Part shown: piece by piece, positions 39,766 through 50,075 of the stretch | How positions within the stretch are numbered: the first letter of the stretch is position 1 | Layout: each line of letters begins with the position of its first letter | Source: Rhizobium redzepovicii | GTDB lineage: Bacteria; Pseudomonadota; Alphaproteobacteria; Rhizobiales; Rhizobiaceae | DNA length: 64,000 nt | Assembly: GCF_019793435.1 (NCBI RefSeq) | Contig: NZ_JAILYH010000013.1 | Location: 164,485 to 228,484, forward strand | Direction: 5' to 3' | Notes under the pieces: generated by a model | Told to the model about the DNA's origin: nothing | The model's input: the letters and a program-made list of their open reading frames with translations, nothing else | The model's database searches: none | Position numbers and translations under genes: made by a program

Positions 39766-40383
39766 GGCGCGCTCTCAGGCGGGCTGCCGCGATGCACCGC
39801 TGTGCAGCGCAACTTTGCTTAAGAGATAGCCCTTTGCGCAGCCATCGCGGTTTGGAATGGTGATATCCAAAATACCTCGTCGGCCAAACGGCATTTCGCG
39901 CCGAGCCGATGAGATCGCTGCTGACAATGCCACGACGAGTAGAGCGCCCGTCGTGTTGCATAGAGAACTAGGATCATGACGCAGAAACATAGCAATCCTA
40001 ACCTTCCAGGCTTCGACTGCAGAGATAGACTCTGTCAGAATTGTTGCCTCATTGCAGTGGAACCGCGGCTTACCCACCACGCTTCATAAGACATTCATCG
40101 CCACGGTACCGGTGAACGGATAAGCGCAACATCTGCTCTTAAGGGCAATTCGCGGACATGAAGACCCGCCTTTTGGGTAAAGACCGGCTGAAAGCTTAGG
40201 CGCAACATCGCCTTTGGGTGGAGGCAGGGTGCATTAGGCGTAGCCGGCCCTTCACTAGGACAGGTTGACCGCGGATGTGGCTGGATGATTGCTTGAGAGC
40301 AGCGCGGCCACGAAGGCCGACAGCTGTTTTTGATCTGCCGCGATCGACAGTCGCTTGTCTGTTCAATTCAGTCGGGACGGATA
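39766..40383. promoter_or_regulatory. 618-base divergent promoter region between the two polysaccharide operons
   Basis: The gap separates the leftward operon (from 39765) and the rightward one (from 40384), so it must carry both promoters. A direct repeat GCGCAACATC occurs at 40124-40133 and 40200-40209, 76 bases apart. No convincing -35/-10 pair or gene was seen; short frames here lack ribosome-binding sites and family features. Confidence 0.35.
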
Positions 40384-41703
40384 ATGAGAGTAGATAGACT
40401 TAGAACTGCCAGCGGACCAACCATCAGTTGGCGGGTCATAGAATGCTGGGGCGCCGGCATATCTCTATTTCTTCAGGCAGGCGCCTTTCTGCCGCTTGTC
40501 CTTTCAGATGCGGACGGAACGCTCAGTGAATCTGCCAAATCCATGCTGCGTCTTCCTTGCCTTCCTATATATGCATTTACAGCCGTGATCCTGCTACGCA
40601 ATTTTCCGCAGTTTCTAACGGCGCTCAGGCGAAATCTGATTGTTCCCCTGATGCTTGCCTTGCCGTTTTTGTCTACCCTGTGGTCCATATCACCGCCAAC
40701 GACCTTGAGGCGCGCAATCGGCCTTTTGTTTTGCGTGCTTCTTTCCTATGTCCTCGCGATACGTTTCACGCCAAGGCAGTTGCTGTTCCTGGTATTTGTA
40801 ACGCTTGGAGCCTGTATCACCCTCAGTGTGGTTGTCGCCGTGGTGTCACCAAGCCTCGCCAGTATGCCGGATGGTGCCATGCGGGGCGTCTTCATTCACA
40901 AGAACGTGCTCGGCTGGTACGCGTCGTTGATGATCCTGGTGGCGACGGCCATGCTGATCGACGGGACGTTCCGCCTGCGGCGAACCGCATTCGTCTTGTT
41001 GGCGGCGGGTGTGATTTGCCTTGCAAGCTCCGGATCGATGACAGCGATTATTGCAACGTCAGTGGCGTTTTGCCTGATCGGCTTTTATTCCCTGCTGCAA
41101 AGAAGCAGCAGCATTGGCCGCGTCGTCATCGTCCTGTTTTTCGTTCAGCTGTCTCTCGGCATTCTGATTTCGCTGCACGAGTTCCTGGTTCCGGCCCTTG
41201 AAGCGCTCGGCAAGGATGCGACCTTGACGGGTCGGGTGCCACTGTGGGAGCTGGTTGATCGCGAAATATCCGATCGTTGGTTGCTTGGCTACGGCTACCA
41301 GGCTTTCTGGACAGTCGCGAACCCCGAAGCGACGCATATCTGGTTGAAGATCGGCTGGCCGGCGCCCCACGCGCATAATGGATACCGCGATATCTTGATG
41401 AGCTTTGGGATCATGGGAATGATTCCGTTTGTTCTGATGGTTCCCTATGCAATCCGCCAGGGTGGGTTTCTTCAATGTCATGATCCGCAGTACGGGTGGC
41501 TCTGGCTCAATGTCCTGACGATCATGATTTTGGTGATGAACCTGACAGAAAGTATTTTTTTCGTTCAGAATGACGCCATCTTCATCCTGTTTACCACAGC
41601 CATCATCATGTTTTCGCTGTACGCGCCCGTCGTTTCGGTCAGCCATTCGCCACCTTGGCAGGCGCCCGCGCGCGGCCTTACGAGCGGGTTGCAGACATCA
41701 TGA
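40384..41703 (+). CDS. O-antigen ligase / Wzy-like polymerase
   Basis: A 439-residue polytopic membrane protein with about ten to twelve hydrophobic segments. The large periplasmic loop carries TGRVPLWELVDREIS and the HAHNGYRDILMSFG motif, typical of the Wzy_C (O-antigen ligase) family. It most likely polymerises repeat units in the periplasm. ATG at 40384 follows GGGACGG. The stop overlaps the start of the beta-helix gene as ATGA. Confidence 0.85.
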   Translation: MRVDRLRTASGPTISWRVIECWGAGISLFLQAGAFLPLVLSDADGTLSESAKSMLRLPCLPIYAFTAVILLRNFPQFLTALRRNLIVPLMLALPFLSTLWSISPPTTLRRAIGLLFCVLLSYVLAIRFTPRQLLFLVFVTLGACITLSVVVAVVSPSLASMPDGAMRGVFIHKNVLGWYASLMILVATAMLIDGTFRLRRTAFVLLAAGVICLASSGSMTAIIATSVAFCLIGFYSLLQRSSSIGRVVIVLFFVQLSLGILISLHEFLVPALEALGKDATLTGRVPLWELVDREISDRWLLGYGYQAFWTVANPEATHIWLKIGWPAPHAHNGYRDILMSFGIMGMIPFVLMVPYAIRQGGFLQCHDPQYGWLWLNVLTIMILVMNLTESIFFVQNDAIFILFTTAIIMFSLYAPVVSVSHSPPWQAPARGLTSGLQTS

Positions 41704-43826
41704 ACCGGCGTTTTGGACTGATCCTGAGCATTTTACCTGTCATGCTCTTTCCGCGGTCCAGCAATCCGGCTCCAGTCGAGACGGAGATAGATGCGCCAGA
41801 GCGCCTGCAGATGCTCGTCAGGGAGGCGACTTGTGCGGAAGCTTCCCCGACGATGTCAGCCAAGTTGAATGGGACTTCCTTAAGTGATGTATTGAGCAGC
41901 AGCACCGGGGGGCGAACGCTATTTTACGTTTCTCCCGATGGCAAAGACAGCTGGAGCGGTCTCCTTCCGACCGCAAATCAGCAGGGTGGCGACGGCCCTT
42001 TTGCCAGCATCGAAAGAGCTCGTGATGCTGCCCGTGAGAAGGGCGGCACCAACACCATCGCGCTCGCTAAAGGCGATTACTATCTTACGCAGCCGATCGT
42101 CTTTGACACTCGCGATGCGGGCTTGATCCTGACGGCAAGATGCGATGAAGCGCCGATTTTGCATGGGGGGCTGCGCGTTGACAACTTTGCGCAGCAGGCG
42201 GATGGCGGGTGGACGGCGCCACTGAAATTGCCACCGGATGAAGCGGTCGGTGACCTTTTCGTCGACGGGATACGCCAAACCAAGGCGCGATTCCCCAACG
42301 CCCCCGACGATGGCGATCCGCGCAAGGGATGGTTGTTTGCCGCAAAGTGCGAGCCTGCCATCGACGTGTCGGAAGCAAACACGCGCTTCTGTTTCCATGC
42401 CGGCGATCTTCCGGCAGTGGATGATACAAGTGGACTGGTCGCAGACATCGTTGGCGGGTATCGCCCCGGAAGCCAGTGGGGCAATGATACGCTTCCAGTT
42501 GTATCCATCAATGGCGCCAGCCGGACTGTCTATACGGAAGGCACAGGCTATTTCTTTACTGCAGAAGGGAGCCGCTATTTCCTTGCCGGAGCAAAGGCAT
42601 TGCTCGATGCTCCCGGAGAGTGGTGGTACGACCTTGTCGCGGGCCAGCTTCATTATATCCCCGTCGATCAATCATTGCCCAATTCCATGGTTGTTGCTGG
42701 CATTCTGCCGACGTTCTTCAAGTTGGATGGGGCCAATGGGATGGTCGTATCAGGGCTAGAGTTTAGAGATGGAGCTCCTGCAGGCAGCGGCAAGTTCTAT
42801 ACGGAAACCAGAGGATTTGGCGCCATACGGATCGAACACTCTGACGGCGTCAGGATTCTCGGCAACAGCATCGAGAATGTCGGCGTCGGGGTGCATGTGA
42901 CGGAAAGTAAGGATGCGTTGATTGCCGCCAATGTGATTGCAGATGTGGCTGGCAACGGGATCTACGTCGGCACCAATTATGGCACGTTCGGCAAGTCGAA
43001 CGGCGCCAGGATCCTTTCAAACCACATTCATGATATTGGAACGGTATATATTGAAACCGCGGGAATATGGTTCCAGGCGGCTGATAATGTCAGGATCGCC
43101 GACAACCTGATCGAAAACACGGCGCAGTTCGGAATTGCCGGCGGATCGCTGTGGGGTTCCAATGACGCCGTCTATAACGCTGTCATCGAGCACAATGTGA
43201 TCCATAATGCCAATCAGCAGACGGCAGATGGCGGCGCCATCAAGATGATGGGCGAGCAGGGCGATCCTCTGAACAGCACCATCCGCTCCAATCTCGTGAC
43301 CGGGACCGGTCATCTCATGAACAGGGCCGATGGGACGTTCTGGCCTCCCGGATATGAGAACACCAGGGAATGGCCGTCTCCTATCAGCTGGGCGATCTAT
43401 ACGGATGGGAAGGCGAGCGGGCTGCGCATCGAGGGAAATACCCTCTCGGGCAATGTCGCGGCGATCGGTATCAACGGCGGTTGGAGCAACCTGGTAACGG
43501 GAAACGTCATCACGCACGGATCGGGAGCGGCTTTTCGGGTTGATGACGGTACCGGCAGGGGTTGGCGTCCGACATGGGCACGCCCTAATCGTATCGAGGA
43601 GAATGTTGTATCGGTTGATAGCGACAGCGGCATTGTCGCGTATGTCAACGCTCCCGATCTTGGGCTTGGATTTGTGCAATTCGCGCGCAACCGCTACAGC
43701 GGCAACTTGAACAGCCAGAGCTTCCGAATAGATCCGAGCATCATGCGTTCGGGAGAATTTGGCAGCCTCAGGGATCTTCAGAAGGCTGGGGCGGACATCG
43801 GAAGCGTGGTCGCGCCGGCGGAATGA
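41700..43826 (+). CDS. Secreted right-handed parallel beta-helix protein
   Basis: A 708-residue protein with an N-terminal signal (RFGLILSILPVMLFP) followed by a domain opening with FYVSPDGKDSWSG, common in beta-helix polysaccharide enzymes. Residues about 350-640 show repeated N-rich turns (GNSIENVGVGVHV, ANVIADVAGNGIYV, DNLIENTAQFGIAGG) of a pectate-lyase/NosD type helix. Inside an exopolysaccharide operon such proteins are usually lyases or epimerases that trim or modify the polymer. The catalytic residues are not identifiable by eye. Coupled to the polymerase gene. Confidence 0.83.
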   Translation: MNRRFGLILSILPVMLFPRSSNPAPVETEIDAPERLQMLVREATCAEASPTMSAKLNGTSLSDVLSSSTGGRTLFYVSPDGKDSWSGLLPTANQQGGDGPFASIERARDAAREKGGTNTIALAKGDYYLTQPIVFDTRDAGLILTARCDEAPILHGGLRVDNFAQQADGGWTAPLKLPPDEAVGDLFVDGIRQTKARFPNAPDDGDPRKGWLFAAKCEPAIDVSEANTRFCFHAGDLPAVDDTSGLVADIVGGYRPGSQWGNDTLPVVSINGASRTVYTEGTGYFFTAEGSRYFLAGAKALLDAPGEWWYDLVAGQLHYIPVDQSLPNSMVVAGILPTFFKLDGANGMVVSGLEFRDGAPAGSGKFYTETRGFGAIRIEHSDGVRILGNSIENVGVGVHVTESKDALIAANVIADVAGNGIYVGTNYGTFGKSNGARILSNHIHDIGTVYIETAGIWFQAADNVRIADNLIENTAQFGIAGGSLWGSNDAVYNAVIEHNVIHNANQQTADGGAIKMMGEQGDPLNSTIRSNLVTGTGHLMNRADGTFWPPGYENTREWPSPISWAIYTDGKASGLRIEGNTLSGNVAAIGINGGWSNLVTGNVITHGSGAAFRVDDGTGRGWRPTWARPNRIEENVVSVDSDSGIVAYVNAPDLGLGFVQFARNRYSGNLNSQSFRIDPSIMRSGEFGSLRDLQKAGADIGSVVAPAE

Positions 43827-44337
43827 CAAAGGGCGCCGCGACGAGCGGTGTTCTGCGGCAACAGAGCCGGCAGAAGGCCGCCGATCCGTGGAACAATCGA
43901 TCGCGTCAAGGTAAGCCGCAGTCAAATCCGCTCGCGAGCCTGCTAGGCTTCTGCGAACCAGCGTCGGCATTTGCCGGCATGTTCGATCTGCGCCACAAAA
44001 ATTATGGCATTGCCAGCTCGTAGGCCCGGGTTCTTCTCTGGCATGCTCTTTACCAGGTCCTGCGATGAGCTTTCGGTCCAACCTTCAATTCGCGGGCGGG
44101 TCTTCATTCTGCTCATAAAGATAGAACGCGATCCTCCGCGGCTTTGTGTGCGCGAGGGCGACTATGCTGTGCGCCCCCTGCGGTCATCAAAAAGAGCAAC
44201 ATGGCAAGCCATGGGGTACATGGACTTACTTCGAATATCGTACGTCATCCCGGCGTAAGACGTAAAGATGAAGTCTCTTCTACGTCCAATAGCTGGAGCT
44301 GCAAGTATGGAGGCAATCGGCCTGCCGGGATATTCTG
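43827..44337. other. 511-base intergenic stretch, no clear feature
   Basis: Between the beta-helix gene and the WecG-type transferase gene. Short open frames lack ribosome-binding sites and recognisable domains. No strong hairpin or consensus promoter was found, though a promoter for the second half of the rightward operon could be here. Confidence 0.4.
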
Positions 44338-45225
44338 ATGACAGTTTCAGTCGCGAAAGCGCAGGTCATGAGAAAACAAGCAGTAGGCAGCAGCCCAACT
44401 TCAGTTCTTCATCCGGAGGGATCTTTAGGATGGACGAATGTCCTTGGCGTTCGCGTTTCGGCAGTCAATCTCAAAAGCGCGACTGAGTTTATTCAAAAAG
44501 CGATCGAAGACGGCAGGAAGGAATATGTCTGCGTTCGTGACGCACACGGCATCGTCCGATGTCAGGATGATCCCGAGCTCCGGTCGATCCATAACCGGGC
44601 GTTCCTCGTAACCCCTGACGGCATGCCGCTTGTTTGGGCGCTGAGGAAGGCTGGGCATGCGGAAAGCGGCAGAGTCTATGGACCTGATCTCATGCTATCC
44701 GTTTTCGATGCCGGCAGCGCCAAGGGCTTGCGCCATTTCCTCTATGGCGCGACGGCCGAAACGCTCGAACAACTGCAGGCGCGCCTTCTCGCAAAATTTC
44801 CGCAAGCGCAGATCGTCGGCTCCTATGCGCCGCCTTTTCGCAAACTGTCGACGCAGGAGGAAGCAGATATTGCTGACAAGCTCAATCGGTCGGGCGCCGA
44901 TATTATCTGGGTCGGGCTGAGCAGTCCCAAGCAGGAACTCTGGATGGCGCACATGCGCGACCGTCTGGAAGCATCGATGCTTATCGGTGTCGGAGCTGCG
45001 TTCGATTTCCATGCTGGCCTCAAGCGGCAGGCTCCGAGGTTCATTCAAAGAAGCGGCTTCGAATGGGCGTTTCGTCTTCTGTGCGAGCCGCGGCGGCTGT
45101 GGCGGCGCTATGCGCTCGTCGTGCCGACTTTCATCTCACTGTCAGCATTCCAGAGACTGGGACTTCGGCAGTTTCCGATTGAAGACGCCATTTCTGGATC
45201 GGGCGTGTCGGGACAAATGCAGTAG
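44338..45225 (+). CDS. WecG/TagA/CpsF-family glycosyltransferase
   Basis: A 295-residue GT26 enzyme, which transfers a sugar (often ManNAcA or ManNAc-type) to a lipid-linked acceptor. TPDGMPLVWALRKAG contains the family Asp, and IWVGLSSPKQELWM is the strongest family motif. The C-terminal basic/hydrophobic tail may bind the membrane. ATG at 44338 used; ATG at 44368 would also leave a full domain. Lies 13 bases before the initiating transferase gene. Confidence 0.87.
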   Translation: MTVSVAKAQVMRKQAVGSSPTSVLHPEGSLGWTNVLGVRVSAVNLKSATEFIQKAIEDGRKEYVCVRDAHGIVRCQDDPELRSIHNRAFLVTPDGMPLVWALRKAGHAESGRVYGPDLMLSVFDAGSAKGLRHFLYGATAETLEQLQARLLAKFPQAQIVGSYAPPFRKLSTQEEADIADKLNRSGADIIWVGLSSPKQELWMAHMRDRLEASMLIGVGAAFDFHAGLKRQAPRFIQRSGFEWAFRLLCEPRRLWRRYALVVPTFISLSAFQRLGLRQFPIEDAISGSGVSGQMQ

Positions 45226-45238
45226 GGGGTAAAGCGTC

Positions 45239-46732
45239 ATGTCCATATTTGTGCCGTCAGCGATGACACCGGGTCCGTCGAAGGCATCCACATCAAATGA
45301 CATGACATCGCGGGCGATTCCGGCAGGGTCCGTGCCGCCCATAGCAGCCAAGACCGCCGATGCCTTTGTACCGGCAGGGCTGAATATGCCCGTCGCGCTA
45401 CGGCGCCGGCTTCCACGGGTTGCAACGTCGTCCTTGCTGGTCGCCGGCGACACCGCCAGCTATTTGCTTGCCTATTTCCTTCTCCTGTCCTTTCTTCCCA
45501 GTGGTTCGGATGGCACGTTCGTGGAACGCGCGTTCACGGTCGCCGCACTGGCTGCGATTGTGCTTTACGCATCGGCCGGCCTCTATCCCGGATATCGGCT
45601 GCATGACCACGAACATCTGCGGCGACGCACTTTGGCTGCCGTCAAGGTGGCTGTCCTGGCGGCATTCGGAGCAATTATCCTGCCGGAAGGGGGACGGCTG
45701 CTGTTTGCCATTATTGTATTCCTCGGTCTCGGGTTGATTGTTCAGCCATTTCTGCATTGGCTTGCACGAGGTCTTTGCTGGAGACTTGGAATTTGGGGGG
45801 AGCGTGCGGTTGTCATAGGGGGGCGCAACCTCGCTCCCGCGCTCGTGGCACATTTCACCGACCACTGGCAGTATGGCATCAGGCCGGAGCCCTTTTTCCC
45901 CGATACTTTGGACGCAATGCCGGGTGGTGGGCCATCCATTGCTTTGATCGCGGGCGACAGGGGCTCGCTTGTGTCCGGCTTGCCGGCGCTGCGTGGGAAG
46001 TTCGCCGAAGTCCTTTTGCTGTCCGACACACCGAGCCTCAAGGTCAGTGGGTTGCGACCTGCCGATATCGGCGGAGAGATCGGCATTCGCCTCACCACCG
46101 GGGGGAGCTCGATCAACTCGGATCCAATTCGCCGGATCCTCGATCTCGCAATCGCCATCCCTGCAACGATCGTGGTCGCGCCGTTCATCGCGATTGCAGC
46201 GGCCGCAATCTACGCCATCGATCCAGGTCCTGTCTTCTTTCGGCATGCCAGGGAAGGACGGTCCGGCAGGCCGGTGCACGTCCTGAAATTACGGACCATG
46301 TACCAAGATGCAGAACAGCGCCTTGAAGCACTATTCCGAGACAACCCTGCCATGCGCGCCGAGTGGCTGAGCCATTTCAAGCTTAAGGACGATCCGCGCA
46401 TCCTTCCGGTGATAGGACATATGCTGCGCTCATCGAGCATCGACGAGCTCCCGCAATTGGCGAACATCATTGCGGGCGAGATGGCCTTTGTCGGACCACG
46501 GCCGTTCCCGGAGTATCATCTTTCGGCGATGGACGGCGAATTTCGGGACAAGCGCCGTTCCGTCACGCCGGGGCTCACAGGCCTTTGGCAAATATCCGAA
46601 CGAAGCGATGCGGATATCGAGCTGCAGCAGCAACTCGACGAGTTCTACATCGACAACCGGTCCCTCTGGTTCGACTGCCAAATTCTTCTCGGCACAATCC
46701 CCGCTGTCTTCAAGCGCAGGGGAGCCTGCTGA
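45239..46732 (+). CDS. WbaP-like undecaprenyl-phosphate sugar phosphotransferase
   Basis: A 497-residue polyisoprenyl-phosphate hexose-1-phosphate transferase that starts repeat-unit synthesis on undecaprenyl phosphate. An N-terminal four-helix membrane region (about 60-180) and a soluble domain precede the last hydrophobic segment and the catalytic core, which shows LKLRTMYQDAE, DELPQLANIIAGEM, GPRPFPEY and TPGLTGLWQ. This is the long WbaP form rather than the short ExoY form. A G-run about 10 bases upstream of the ATG serves as ribosome-binding site. Confidence 0.92.
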   Translation: MSIFVPSAMTPGPSKASTSNDMTSRAIPAGSVPPIAAKTADAFVPAGLNMPVALRRRLPRVATSSLLVAGDTASYLLAYFLLLSFLPSGSDGTFVERAFTVAALAAIVLYASAGLYPGYRLHDHEHLRRRTLAAVKVAVLAAFGAIILPEGGRLLFAIIVFLGLGLIVQPFLHWLARGLCWRLGIWGERAVVIGGRNLAPALVAHFTDHWQYGIRPEPFFPDTLDAMPGGGPSIALIAGDRGSLVSGLPALRGKFAEVLLLSDTPSLKVSGLRPADIGGEIGIRLTTGGSSINSDPIRRILDLAIAIPATIVVAPFIAIAAAAIYAIDPGPVFFRHAREGRSGRPVHVLKLRTMYQDAEQRLEALFRDNPAMRAEWLSHFKLKDDPRILPVIGHMLRSSSIDELPQLANIIAGEMAFVGPRPFPEYHLSAMDGEFRDKRRSVTPGLTGLWQISERSDADIELQQQLDEFYIDNRSLWFDCQILLGTIPAVFKRRGAC

Positions 46733-46771
46733 CCACTTCCACGAGGCAAGCATCAACAACGGAGCACATCA

Positions 46772-47824
46772 ATGCACGGACACAAGAGAATTATGGTTAC
46801 CGGCGGCACCGGGTTTCTGGGATCATTCCTGTGCGAAAGGCTTTTGCGAGAGGGTAACGACGTCCTCTGCGTGGACAATTACTATACCGGTTCGCGCGAC
46901 AACGTGCTGCACCTTCTCGACGATCCACGCTTTGAGATTCTTCGCCACGACATTACCTTCCCGCTTTATGTCGAGGTCGACGAGATCTACAACCTCGCCT
47001 GCCCGGCCTCTCCTGTCCACTATCAGCACGACCCCGTGCAGACGGTGAAGACCAATGTGCACGGCGCCATCAACATGCTCGGCTTGGCAAAACGCACCAA
47101 GGCGAAGATCTTCCAGGCCTCCACCAGCGAAGTTTATGGTGATCCGGCCGTCCACCCTCAACCCGAGGAGTATCGAGGCAGCGTCAATCCGATCGGCCCG
47201 CGGGCATGTTATGACGAAGGCAAGCGGTGCGCCGAAACATTGTTCTTCGACTATCATCGTCAATACGGTGTGGAAATCCGGGTGGCGCGGATCTTCAATA
47301 CCTATGGGCCGCGCATGCAGACCAATGACGGCCGCGTCGTCTCGAACTTCATCGTTCAGGCTCTTCAAAACCAACCGATCACCATCTTCGGCAACGGCAC
47401 ACAGACGCGCTCCTTCTGCTATGTGGACGATCTGATCGAGGGCTTCATTCGCCTGATGGGTGCGCCGGCCGGCGTTACGGGTCCGATCAATCTCGGTAAT
47501 CCGGGAGAATTCCAGGTCCGGGAACTGGCCGAAATGGTCATCGAGATGACGGGATCGAAATCAGGCATCGTTTACAATCCTCTGCCGATTGACGATCCGA
47601 CGCAGCGCAAGCCCGACATCAGTCGCGCAAAGCAGGACCTGGGCTGGCAGCCGACGGTGAACCTGCGAGAGGGGCTCGAGAAAACGATCGCGTATTTCGA
47701 GTGGAAGCTTTCAGGCGGAGTCAAGAGCGTGCCTGGCGTCCGGTCTTCGCGAACGGCGAACACCTATCTACCTACCCCGGCCGTCGGACTTCCCGCTCCG
47801 CAAGCTGCGCCTCTCGGAACGTGA
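46772..47824 (+). CDS. UDP-glucuronate decarboxylase (UDP-xylose synthase)-like
   Basis: A 350-residue extended SDR. VTGGTGFLGSFL is the NAD loop; YNLACPASPVHYQ and GPRACYDEGKRCAE (with the YxxxK pair) are diagnostic of the UXS group, which turns UDP-glucuronate into UDP-xylose. The last 30 residues are a Pro/Ala-rich tail outside the fold. It suggests xylose or another pentose in the polymer. RBS GGAG lies about nine bases before the ATG. A hairpin follows the gene. Confidence 0.9.
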   Translation: MHGHKRIMVTGGTGFLGSFLCERLLREGNDVLCVDNYYTGSRDNVLHLLDDPRFEILRHDITFPLYVEVDEIYNLACPASPVHYQHDPVQTVKTNVHGAINMLGLAKRTKAKIFQASTSEVYGDPAVHPQPEEYRGSVNPIGPRACYDEGKRCAETLFFDYHRQYGVEIRVARIFNTYGPRMQTNDGRVVSNFIVQALQNQPITIFGNGTQTRSFCYVDDLIEGFIRLMGAPAGVTGPINLGNPGEFQVRELAEMVIEMTGSKSGIVYNPLPIDDPTQRKPDISRAKQDLGWQPTVNLREGLEKTIAYFEWKLSGGVKSVPGVRSSRTANTYLPTPAVGLPAPQAAPLGT

Positions 47825-47845
47825 GAACGGCAAAGCCAAAATCAA

Positions 47846-47872
47846 GGCTCGGTTTCTTCAATGAACCGAGCC
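47846..47872 (+). terminator. Hairpin after the UXS-like gene
   Basis: A perfect 9-base stem, GGCTCGGTT / AACCGAGCC, with a 9-base loop, 22 bases after the stop. No T-run follows, so it may attenuate rather than end transcription into the two downstream GT2 genes. Confidence 0.5.
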
Positions 47873-47950
47873 CCAAATCGCAGTTTGCAAAAAGAGCGGC
47901 GATCGCCGGACGTGCCGATCGCTGCAAAAACAACAATGAGGACATGAAGC

Positions 47951-48766
47951 ATGCGCGTTGCCGTTATTACGCCATACTACAAGGAGCCGAACGAGCTCCT
48001 TGAGCAATGCCGGGCGAGCGTTCTCGACCAAACCGTTGCATGCGACCAGGTTTTTGTTGCCGACGGGTTTCCGAACGCTGTCGTCGGTGGCTGGCACGCA
48101 AAACATTTCATCCTGCCGAACGCTCACGGCGACGCGGGCAACATGGGTCGTGTGATCGGCAGCCTTAGCGCCTTTGTCCAGGGCTATGACGCGGTGGCCT
48201 TTCTCGATGCGGACAACTGGTACAGACCCGACCACATTCAGCGCCTGCTCGAACTTCACCGCCGGACTGGTGCTGCGGTTTGCACATCGAGACGTTCGAT
48301 GCACCGCGCGGACGGCAGCTACATGTTCGACGACTCAAAGAGCGACGGCCGTACGCATGTGGATACGAACTGCTTATTTCTCACGCGACCGGCCCTGCCA
48401 ATCATTGCGCGCTGGGCTCACATGCCGAGGGAACTCTATCCAGTCGGAGATTCCGTCTATTGGAGTTCGATCCGGAGTTCCCGGCTGTCGTGCTCTCATG
48501 AGCCGACCGCGACGGTATGCTACCGCACGACTTGGGAAACCGACTACAAGCGAATGGGGGAACCTGCCCCTGCGGGCAGCAAGACCCTCGCGTTCACCGA
48601 CCAGCCGTACTACTGGTTCAAGTCTCTCCCGGCTCGGGACCGCTGGCGCATCTGGCAGGATTTCGGCTTTCCGCTCAGACGGCGCTCGGTAGCAAAGCTG
48701 GTCGGCCAATATGCGCTGTCAAGGCTTTCCCCCTACTCTTATCTCGGCCCAAAACATGAGTACTGA
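47951..48766 (+). CDS. Glycosyltransferase family 2
   Basis: A 271-residue GT-A transferase with an N-terminal VITPYYKEPNELLEQC strand-helix and the metal-binding DAD (86-88, FLDADNWY). The usual DDGS is replaced by VADGF at 36-40. The C-terminal part has no long membrane helix. GAGGAC upstream of the ATG at 47951. Likely adds a side or backbone residue to the repeat unit. Confidence 0.82.
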   Translation: MRVAVITPYYKEPNELLEQCRASVLDQTVACDQVFVADGFPNAVVGGWHAKHFILPNAHGDAGNMGRVIGSLSAFVQGYDAVAFLDADNWYRPDHIQRLLELHRRTGAAVCTSRRSMHRADGSYMFDDSKSDGRTHVDTNCLFLTRPALPIIARWAHMPRELYPVGDSVYWSSIRSSRLSCSHEPTATVCYRTTWETDYKRMGEPAPAGSKTLAFTDQPYYWFKSLPARDRWRIWQDFGFPLRRRSVAKLVGQYALSRLSPYSYLGPKHEY

Positions 48767-48973
48767 AAGTCTTGCCGGGGCCCAATCTCTTGTCTTCCTG
48801 CGCGGTCCGCCCTGTTGGGGACTGTCTGGTCGCGCACGAAATCAGCCAGGCGAAAGCGTCTCTCGACATCTGCGAGAATGAATCAGAAAACAGACAATGC
48901 ATACACCGAAACGATGCCGCGTCCGGAAGATCTGTCAAACCAACGGTGACGCTGTGCGCACGGAGGAAGAAGT

Positions 48974-49966
48974 TTGCAACGTGTTGATGTAGTAATTCCC
49001 TGCTATAACTACGCCCATTTCTTACAGGAATGCGTTGAAAGCGTCCTTTCGCAGGCGGGCGTCGATGTGCGCGTGCTTATTCTCGATGATTGCTCGCCGG
49101 ACAATACGCCGGAAGTCGGAATGGCCCTGGCAGCCCGTGACACGCGGGTCACTTATCGGCGGCACGCGGCAAACATGCGGCACATCGCCACCTACAATGA
49201 GGGGATCGATTGGGCAGGCGGTGACTTGTTCCTGCTTCTTTCTGCGGATGACTATCTTCTGCCAGGCGCGCTGCACCGTGCAGCGGAACTGATGCGCAAT
49301 TATCCGGATGTGGGGTTGGTGTTCGGGAACGCGATCATAGCGGAGCCAGACGGGACCATGAGCAAACGCGCTGATCCTCTCGGCGAAAATTACGTGCACG
49401 CCATGCAGATCTTGTCCGGTCGGCAATTCATGCAGTTGAGTGGAGCACGCAATCTCGTTCCAACGGCGACCGCTGTCGTGAGGACGGCGCTGCAAAAGCA
49501 GGTCGGCGGGTACCTGAAGGAACTGCCGCATGCCGGCGATATGGAAATGTGGCTGCGGCTCGCATCACATGCCGGCGTAGGGTTCATCAATGCTGATCAA
49601 GCAGTATATCGCCAACATTCCTCGAATATGTCGCTGCAATACTATGGAGAAAATATTCTCTCCGACCTTGTGCAAAGAAAAAAGGCCTTTGATATGCTAT
49701 TTAGCCAAGCGGCCGATAGCCTCAGAAAAGATGAGATATTACGACGCTTTCTTGCCAGAGATCTCGGAAAACAGGCGCTTCGACAGGCTGGCATCGCATT
49801 CAACAATTTCGACGTTGCGACGGCCGTGGCTATTCAGCGTTTTGCATTGGAGGTTTCCCCTGATGTGCGAAATTCGTTGCCCTGGATCAAATTGGTCTGC
49901 AAGCAAACGATCGGTCCAAAGTGCTGGTACGCCTTGAATTCGATGCGGCGAAGAGTTGCAGCATGA
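48974..49966 (+). CDS. Glycosyltransferase family 2
   Basis: A 330-residue GT-A transferase. VIPCYNYAHFLQECVESVL opens the fold; LDDCSPDN (38-45) and LSADDYLLPGAL carry the Asp residues. It starts with TTG at 48974, supported by a strong GGAGG seven bases upstream; no ATG fits. Closest in style to the GT2 at 38815. Last gene of the rightward operon; a bidirectional terminator follows. Confidence 0.85.
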   Translation: MQRVDVVIPCYNYAHFLQECVESVLSQAGVDVRVLILDDCSPDNTPEVGMALAARDTRVTYRRHAANMRHIATYNEGIDWAGGDLFLLLSADDYLLPGALHRAAELMRNYPDVGLVFGNAIIAEPDGTMSKRADPLGENYVHAMQILSGRQFMQLSGARNLVPTATAVVRTALQKQVGGYLKELPHAGDMEMWLRLASHAGVGFINADQAVYRQHSSNMSLQYYGENILSDLVQRKKAFDMLFSQAADSLRKDEILRRFLARDLGKQALRQAGIAFNNFDVATAVAIQRFALEVSPDVRNSLPWIKLVCKQTIGPKCWYALNSMRRRVAA

Positions 49967-50075
49967 ACAGGCAGACCGGGCCGGGTTAGTTCATCCGCAA
50001 GTGCCGAAACAGCCGCCCATGTCGAGCGCTCGATCGTTGCTCACGCCAAGATCGCAGGAAGCGTAATAGGGCGCC

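Noticed and set aside
39775..40080. 101-codon minus-strand frame upstream of the GT2 gene
   Set aside because: No family resemblance, no ribosome-binding site, and it lies in the expected promoter region.
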